A DNA stretch of 44,799 nucleotides from Millisia brevis NBRC 105863 (GTDB lineage Bacteria > Actinomycetota > Actinomycetes > Mycobacteriales > Mycobacteriaceae): assembly GCF_001552615.1 (NCBI RefSeq), contig NZ_BCRN01000027.1, positions 1 to 44,799 on the forward strand, given 5' to 3'. A program made the position numbers and the translations under genes. The notes beneath the pieces are model-generated. The model was not told the origin of the DNA and made no database searches. It was given only the letters and a program-made list of their open reading frames with translations. Of the stretch, positions 39,985 to 44,799 are shown piece by piece. The number at the start of each line of letters is the position of its first letter. The first letter of the stretch is position 1.

Positions 39985-40848
39985 ATGGAAGACACCACCG
40001 CGGTACCCGCGAGCGACCGATACGAGTCGGGCGCCCGGGCGATGCGAGTGCCGACCCGACTCGGGTCGCTGGGCGTGCAGGTCATCGGCGACGGACCCGA
40101 CACGGTGCTCTGGTCGTCGATGTTCGTCGACACCGCGAGCTGGGATCGCCTCGTGCCCCTGCTCCCGGGGCGTCGGCTCGTGCTCGTCGACGGACCCGGA
40201 CTCGGTCGCAGCGACCCGCTTCAGCATCGCTCGACGATCGCCGAAGCCGCCGACGCGGCGGTCGATCTGCTTACGGGCCTGCGCGCCGCAGGCGTGCTGA
40301 GCGAGGAAGCTCCCGCGTGGGTGGGCAACGCGTTCGGCGGCCACGTCGGGTTCGAACTCGGCGTGCGGCCCGGCGTTCTCGGCAGCCTCGTCGCGATCAG
40401 CGCACCGCCGGAGCCCATCCCGGCCGCGCTTCGTCGACAGATCCGAATGCTGCGGCCGCTGCTGCGACTGCTCGGCCCGATCGGTCCGGTGCGCGCCGCG
40501 ATCCTGTCCGGAATGATCACCGACGACGCCGCGCGCGATCCCGAGCTGCGCGCGCTCGTCGAGGCATCCCTCGCGCGTCCGACGCGGCGCAGCCTCACCC
40601 TGGCGCTCGACTCGTTCATCCTCGCGCGCGTCGACGTCACCGACCACCTGGCCCGCATTCAGGTGCCCGCGCTCTACCTCGCGGGCGACGACCGCGGCGA
40701 CTGGAGCCCGGAGGATGCCCAGCGCGCGGCAGTGCTCACACCCCGAGCGAGCGCGGTCACGATCGAACGGTCGCGCACTCTTCTGCCCCTCGAGCAGCCG
40801 CATGCCGTCGCCGCCGCACTGCACACCTTCTGGGCGAGCCTGGCGTGA
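39985..40848 (+). CDS. Alpha/beta-hydrolase-fold protein lacking catalytic Ser and His (probable pseudoenzyme)
   Basis: The 287-residue product has the alpha/beta-hydrolase layout: D-G-P-G-L-G-R-S-D-P, the nucleophile elbow and a C-terminal L-L-P-L-E-Q-P. At the elbow it reads G-N-A-F-G-G (residues 114-119), with Ala116 where the nucleophile should be, and at the end S-R-T-L-L-P-L-E (T265) where H-L-x-P-L-E normally holds the catalytic His. Both are missing, so hydrolysis is unlikely. The acid (D235/D236) is kept. GAGGA precedes ATG 39985. A ligand-binding or other non-hydrolytic role is inferred. Confidence 0.82.
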   Translation: MEDTTAVPASDRYESGARAMRVPTRLGSLGVQVIGDGPDTVLWSSMFVDTASWDRLVPLLPGRRLVLVDGPGLGRSDPLQHRSTIAEAADAAVDLLTGLRAAGVLSEEAPAWVGNAFGGHVGFELGVRPGVLGSLVAISAPPEPIPAALRRQIRMLRPLLRLLGPIGPVRAAILSGMITDDAARDPELRALVEASLARPTRRSLTLALDSFILARVDVTDHLARIQVPALYLAGDDRGDWSPEDAQRAAVLTPRASAVTIERSRTLLPLEQPHAVAAALHTFWASLA

Positions 40849-40898
40849 AGGATCCGATCCGAACACCCGGCTGTGTGAAGCGGTAAAATCGCTCTATC

Positions 40899-41564
40899 GT
40901 GTCCATGTCATCGCCGGAGTCCCCCCGCCGGCAGCAGTTGCTCGACGCGGCCCTGGAGTTGCTCGAAGATGTGGGGCCCGAAGCGGTCTCCGCGCGTAAG
41001 GTCGCCGCGCGAATCAATGCCTCGAGCATGACGGTGTACTCGGCCTTCGGTTCGGTCGGCGGGCTGGTGGCGGCCGTGGTCGAGGTGGGGTTCGATGAGC
41101 TGACCCGGGCGATACGGGTGGAGGCGAGCGATGATCCGGTTGCGGATCTGTGGGCTATCTCGTCGGCCTATCGACGCTTCGCCGTGGATCGTCCGCATCT
41201 ATATCGGGTGATGTACGGTACGGGCGCGTTGGCGGGCTATCAGCGCTCCGGTACCGAACTGTTGCAGGGCAGCCAAGCTTTCGAAGCAACGCGACACGCG
41301 ATGAGTCGGGCAATCGCGTGTGGCAGACTGCCGGGCCCGTCGTACGAGGCAACTGTCGTGCTGTGGGTGGCTGTGCATGGCTGCGTTACCGTCGAACAGA
41401 ACGGCTATCTCTCGGCGATGCCGTCCTCGCGGGAACAGGTTCTGGTGCAGAGCTTTCTCGCAACGATCACCGGCCTGGGAGATCAACCCGACCTCGCTCG
41501 GCGCTCCGTCGAATCTGTTCCGACGTGTACCGACGAAACACGCAAGCGACACGGCAGCCAATAG
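40899..41564 (+). CDS. TetR/AcrR-family regulator
   Basis: The 221-residue product has the HTH V-A-A-R-I-N-A-S-S-M-T-V-Y-S-A-F-G-S-V-G-G-L and a TetR_C domain with A-V-D-R-P-H-L-Y-R-V-M-Y. The GTG at 40899 follows a TAAAAT box by 9 nt. It ends 20 bp from the convergent aldehyde dehydrogenase gene and may regulate that gene, though no shared promoter exists. Confidence 0.87.
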   Translation: MSMSSPESPRRQQLLDAALELLEDVGPEAVSARKVAARINASSMTVYSAFGSVGGLVAAVVEVGFDELTRAIRVEASDDPVADLWAISSAYRRFAVDRPHLYRVMYGTGALAGYQRSGTELLQGSQAFEATRHAMSRAIACGRLPGPSYEATVVLWVAVHGCVTVEQNGYLSAMPSSREQVLVQSFLATITGLGDQPDLARRSVESVPTCTDETRKRHGSQ

Positions 41565-41584
41565 TGGACTGCGATCTTCGTGGC

Positions 41585-43282
41585 TCAGCCGCGAAACGCT
41601 TGGTTGAAGATGCCGGGCAATTTGTTCCAGGACGGGTCGGCGGCGAAAGCGGTGAGCCTCGTCGCGATGTCCCCGGCCTTCTTGTTGGTGACGAACCAGG
41701 ACGGCTTGGGCGTCAGCGCGAACTCGCCGTGACGGACCGAGCGTGGGAACGGTCGGAATGGTCCGCTTATCACCGATCGTTCGACCTCGGAGACGAGGTG
41801 GGCGTTGTGCACGATTCCGATGCCCGACCCCACCGCATCGAGCGTGTTGCCCGGATACGCGCCCCACGACAGGGCCGGGACGAGAAAGCCGATCGCCGAC
41901 CAGACATTGATGCCGATGGTGCCATATCGCAAGTCGGCGATTGCCTCGTCGAATGCGCCTCCCATCGACTTGCGGTCGCCAGGCGCAACGATCACGCCGG
42001 CACCCAGGGAGCCGTCGAGCCGGGTATTGGCGAATTCGACTGCGTTGCGCAGAAACACGATGCCGTCCCCCGGCAGGCTGGTGTGACCGAGCACGGGGGC
42101 GAAGTACTCGGTGGTGAACAGATCCTGTGAGGTGGATTCGTCAACCTCGATGAGAAGGCCGTTGCTCACCTTGTGGGCATCAGGATAGGAATCGACGGCG
42201 GCGGCCAGTTTCGCGTCCGATCCCGGATACCAGACGGGTCGGGCCGGCGCCTGCGCCAATACCTCGCTCAGCACCCTGAGGAAGTCGTCTCTCTGTGGCC
42301 AGTCGGCAGACACGATCAAAGCTTGTCCGGCAATGCAATTGTGCCCGCTGTTGTGTAGCCGCTGGGTCGCGACATGTTCGGCCTGGAACTGCAGATCGGC
42401 CGCCGACCACTCCCCCGGTACCACGATGATCGGAGAAACGCCGCCCAGTTCACTTGTGATGGGCTTGTCCAGAATGGGTGCGCCGGATGTGTCCGTGGTG
42501 GAACCCCAGACGATCAGGTCATGAGTCTTCCCGGAGCCGGTGATGTGCACGTGGGCGATACCGACGTGAGCGGTCAAATAGGAACCTACCTCGGCCCCTC
42601 CGTTCACGATACGGAGCAGATCGGCGTGGATCAGAGGAGCGAACGCCTTGGTGTAGGCGTCTGTGAGGGCGGCGAACGTTGGATTGAGCTTCAATACGCT
42701 CGCGCGATTGTGCGCGACGAGTTCGTAGAGCACATCCAACGGACCGATCGCGGAGATATTGCCGGCGCCCAATACCAGACCGACGCCGCCATTCTCCCCG
42801 ACGCGCCTCGCGCCCAATCCTGCTCTCGCCCGAGCATCGTGCTCGCTGACGCCCGGAGAAAGCCATACCTCAGCGGAAAATCCGTGAAACAGATTGTACT
42901 CGAACAGATTTCCTGGAAGTACGCGGAACGTTGTGCGGTCGCCCGGTGCTCGCCCGGCTTTCACACCCGCCAGGGGTGACGTGTTGTTGGCGAGCTTGTC
43001 GAGCGAGTCCGCTACCGCGGCGTACCCGGCCAATGCCGCATACGGCCCGGACATCCACTCTTCGCCTTCGAGTGATCCTGCCGGGACCCGCTTTGCGGCA
43101 ATCGCCGCCTGCGCCCAGTCGGCGGCAGCAGACGCGATCGCGGTATGGGTCTGCCGTAGCAGTTCGGCACGTCCGGTGAGGTCGAGGGCGGCCCACGACC
43201 GCGCTCCCACGGCGAGTTGCTCGACGGCATCATCCAGTTCGGCGTTCGTCGCGAAGCCGATGCCGTCCGGGGCGGTGCTCAC
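41585..43282 (-). CDS. Aldehyde dehydrogenase family protein
   Basis: The 565-residue product has the ALDH core: L-G-A-G-N-I-S-A-I-G, I-T-G-S-G-K-T, T-S-E-L-G-G-V-S-P-I-I-V-V (Glu), the catalytic cysteine in S-G-H-N-C-I-A-G-Q-A-L-I and T-T-E-Y-F-A-P-V-L. It is ~65 residues longer than common ALDHs, with an extended N-terminus and C-terminus as in a large mycobacterial ALDH subgroup. GTG 43282 follows AGGAAT closely. It probably forms an operon with the upstream MpaB-family oxygenase (68 bp gap), suggesting oxidation of an aldehyde made by that protein. Confidence 0.9.
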   Translation of the reverse strand: MSTAPDGIGFATNAELDDAVEQLAVGARSWAALDLTGRAELLRQTHTAIASAAADWAQAAIAAKRVPAGSLEGEEWMSGPYAALAGYAAVADSLDKLANNTSPLAGVKAGRAPGDRTTFRVLPGNLFEYNLFHGFSAEVWLSPGVSEHDARARAGLGARRVGENGGVGLVLGAGNISAIGPLDVLYELVAHNRASVLKLNPTFAALTDAYTKAFAPLIHADLLRIVNGGAEVGSYLTAHVGIAHVHITGSGKTHDLIVWGSTTDTSGAPILDKPITSELGGVSPIIVVPGEWSAADLQFQAEHVATQRLHNSGHNCIAGQALIVSADWPQRDDFLRVLSEVLAQAPARPVWYPGSDAKLAAAVDSYPDAHKVSNGLLIEVDESTSQDLFTTEYFAPVLGHTSLPGDGIVFLRNAVEFANTRLDGSLGAGVIVAPGDRKSMGGAFDEAIADLRYGTIGINVWSAIGFLVPALSWGAYPGNTLDAVGSGIGIVHNAHLVSEVERSVISGPFRPFPRSVRHGEFALTPKPSWFVTNKKAGDIATRLTAFAADPSWNKLPGIFNQAFRG

Positions 43283-43350
43283 ATTCCTGCTCCTGCCGAG
43301 AGGGGTCCGCCACTGCCAATGATCAATTGCCAGCGGCTATTGGTCGGTTG

Positions 43351-44577
43351 CTAGTGGTCGGTGGGTTTTCCCGCGACCGGCGTACCGCGGTACTCGGCCT
43401 TGATGCCGTCGAGGCCGCGGTCGACGATATGGTCGAGGAGTTGTTGCCCGCGGCGATCGGCCAGTCGCCGCACCACCCGAGTGCGCGTCACCTGATTGAT
43501 GATTCTCAGCGCGAACCCCACGCTCTTCATCACGTTCTCGGCGAACGGGTCTCGCGGTACACCCAGGTCACCGGGTACGTCACGCCCGGGCAGGGTCTGC
43601 ACCATCCGTGGACTCAGAAGCTGACGCACCACGGCACTGTGCAGTCGCCGTGGCAAGACGAATGCTCGCATGGCTGCCGACCCGTCGATGACATCGGCGG
43701 TCATTTTCCGGGCCTTGTCGGCACGAGCGTAGAGGAACTGATGCTGACGCTCCTGGAGGCGGAACTGCTCGGCGTGCGTCCGGCCGAGGAGTTGGTTGTT
43801 CGCACCTTCGATCCGGGCCACCCAACGCCACATCAGCGCGAACCCGTCAGCCTCCTCCGGTGAAACCACACCACCGAAGTATCGAATGATGTTCACCCGA
43901 TAGGGACCGAAAATGTGGGCGGTCGACGCCGACGCCACTTGACTGATCGGTATAGCCGTCTCCGCCAGCGGCCACTGACCGCCCCGAATGATGCCCATGC
44001 GGATCATCGTGTGCAAGAACCTGATCCGAACCCACTGAACCCACCGCTCCCCGCCGGGCAGCATGCCGTCCACATCGAGCGAGCCGACGAAACCGGTGGC
44101 GGTCTCCCAGAAACGGCGCCCATAATCGCCGTTACGCGCCAGCCGCCCGGTCGACCCCATCACCTCGGCCGTAGCGGGATCGATGTAGGTGAACGGCAGA
44201 CCGCCATGCATGCCGAACAGCATGCCGACCGGGTTTCGCCGCCCCAGGCTCGCTCCCTTGCGCAAAGCGTCGATGTCGAGCCACGACGGCACGGCCTCGA
44301 CGTCGGCAAAAAAGGCCACCGCCTCGCTCACACCCTCGGCCTCGAGCCTGCGGGCGGTCGCGTAGATATCGCCACCCATCAGCTTGCGCTCGCGCATCAA
44401 CCCCAGCAAGGCCTCACAGAGTGGGTCACCAACATGGTTCCACGCCTCCACGTCGACCTCATCAGGGTCCACATAAGACTCGGACCCGGGCTCGAGCGCC
44501 AGTGCCCGCACCTGATCGATCCGCGCGAGCAGGTCCGGACGGAAGTCGGTCTCGAGCATGACACCGTTATGGTCCAT
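43351..44577 (-). CDS. Oxygenase MpaB family protein (DUF2236)
   Basis: The 408-residue product has the DUF2236/MpaB pattern: N-P-V-G-M-L-F-G-M-H-G-G, R-W-V-Q-W-V-R-I-R-F-L-H-T-M-I-R (heme-region histidine/arginine), G-Q-W-P-L-A-E-T-A-I-P and the C-terminal A-F-V-L-P-R-R-L-H. This family includes latex-clearing oxygenases and MpaB, which cleave terpene-type double bonds to aldehydes. That fits the adjacent aldehyde dehydrogenase. ATG 44577 lies 6 nt after a TATAAC box. An in-frame upstream extension of 49 residues is not family-like. Confidence 0.88.
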   Translation of the reverse strand: MDHNGVMLETDFRPDLLARIDQVRALALEPGSESYVDPDEVDVEAWNHVGDPLCEALLGLMRERKLMGGDIYATARRLEAEGVSEAVAFFADVEAVPSWLDIDALRKGASLGRRNPVGMLFGMHGGLPFTYIDPATAEVMGSTGRLARNGDYGRRFWETATGFVGSLDVDGMLPGGERWVQWVRIRFLHTMIRMGIIRGGQWPLAETAIPISQVASASTAHIFGPYRVNIIRYFGGVVSPEEADGFALMWRWVARIEGANNQLLGRTHAEQFRLQERQHQFLYARADKARKMTADVIDGSAAMRAFVLPRRLHSAVVRQLLSPRMVQTLPGRDVPGDLGVPRDPFAENVMKSVGFALRIINQVTRTRVVRRLADRRGQQLLDHIVDRGLDGIKAEYRGTPVAGKPTDH

Positions 44578-44583
44578 GACACT

Positions 44584-44589
44584 GTTATA
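44584..44589 (-). promoter_or_regulatory. -10 box TATAAC for the MpaB-family gene
   Basis: TATAAC (minus strand) ends 6 nt before the ATG at 44577, giving a leaderless start and arguing against the longer 49-residue extension. Confidence 0.5.
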
Positions 44590-44679
44590 CAGCACCGGCA
44601 CGCTCGGCTGTAGAAAAGTCCGATGATCTCCCGCACCGGCCCACGCCATATGCTCGGCGGAGCGGAACTTGCCAAGGTG

Positions 44680-44799
44680 ATTGAGTTCAGTGGGTGTTAC
44701 GCGGCGGCCGGGGCTTGACCCCATAGGTTGGACACGCTGAATCCTGGCGGGTTGCCTGAGGTTCCCCTGAAAAAGTGGACACGTCTAGCTTGATTGCCA
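44680..44799. mobile_element. Possible transposon-edge sequence at the window end
   Basis: TGGACACG occurs twice as a direct repeat (44729-44736 and 44776-44783) next to runs such as CCCCTGAAAAAGTGGACACG that resemble IS termini. No transposase is in the window, so the call is weak. Confidence 0.25.

Noticed and set aside
1-44799. CRISPR array, tRNA, rRNA or phage genes
   Set aside because: No regularly spaced direct repeats, no tRNA-like cloverleaf or CCA ends, and no phage structural proteins were seen on either strand.

Overview
The window is about 45 kb of GC-rich DNA with short intergenic gaps, many GTG starts and frequent ATGA/GTGA stop-start overlaps. It comes from an actinobacterium, most likely a mycolic-acid genus of the Gordonia/Nocardia/Rhodococcus type. 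Clues are an Mtb12-like lipoprotein, an arr rifampin ADP-ribosyltransferase, an MpaB/DUF2236 oxygenase, an acyl-CoA dehydrogenase paired with a phosphotransferase, an F420-type luciferase-like oxidoreductase, and many start codons 6-9 nt behind a TANNNT box (leaderless transcripts). Genus cannot be fixed from this window. No rRNA, tRNA, CRISPR array or complete transposon was seen.

Layout. 1-1.7 kb: end of a PadR regulator, a long perfect palindrome, an HNH lipoprotein and a GlsB/YeaQ membrane protein. 1.8-4.0 kb: acyl-CoA dehydrogenase/phosphotransferase pair. 4.2-7.0 kb: a flavin monooxygenase operon with two different flavin reductases, a monooxygenase that seems to lack an internal segment, and the C-terminal remnant of a second monooxygenase. 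7.2-11.3 kb: SDR, HIT protein, S51 peptidase-like protein, two exported proteins and a GNAT acetyltransferase. 11.4-14.8 kb: a thiamin-precursor salvage operon (TPP riboswitch, tenA, thiYXZ). 14.9-17.1 kb: arginine deiminase and an SDR. 17.2-19.3 kb: tandem repeats, a tiny gene, an orphan ScbR-like TetR regulator and 1.1 kb without a supportable gene. 19.3-22.0 kb: XRE regulator plus phosphotransferase operon, divergent from a small protein of unclear family.

22.3-30.8 kb: membrane proteins, an MmyB-type XRE regulator, a DHFR-family reductase, an F420 LLM enzyme, a DoxX/TetR pair around a perfect operator, an unusual 79-residue peptide, and a hydroxyacyl-CoA dehydrogenase behind its own TetR regulator. 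31.1-36.5 kb: a tandem (double) TetR protein, an SDR coupled to a cyclophilin-like lipoprotein, a zinc alcohol dehydrogenase, a LysE exporter and a membrane protein. 36.5-40.9 kb: AraC and TetR regulators with a double operator facing a DUF4386 membrane protein, then arr, and a TetR gene divergent from an alpha/beta-hydrolase-fold protein that has lost both its nucleophile and its histidine. 40.9-44.8 kb: TetR, a large aldehyde dehydrogenase and an MpaB-family oxygenase, ending in sequence that resembles a transposon edge.

The region is accessory in character: at least eight TetR genes sit next to small catabolic, resistance or membrane cargo genes, several with near-perfect palindromic operators in the shared promoter. 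The clearest integrated circuit is the TPP-riboswitch thiamin salvage operon. The most unusual items are the probable pseudo-hydrolase under a TetR operator, the XRE/kinase-fold/small-protein cluster with phased GCAAC repeats, the 79-residue peptide with its own palindromic control region, and the decaying monooxygenase locus. No complete new system is proven here.
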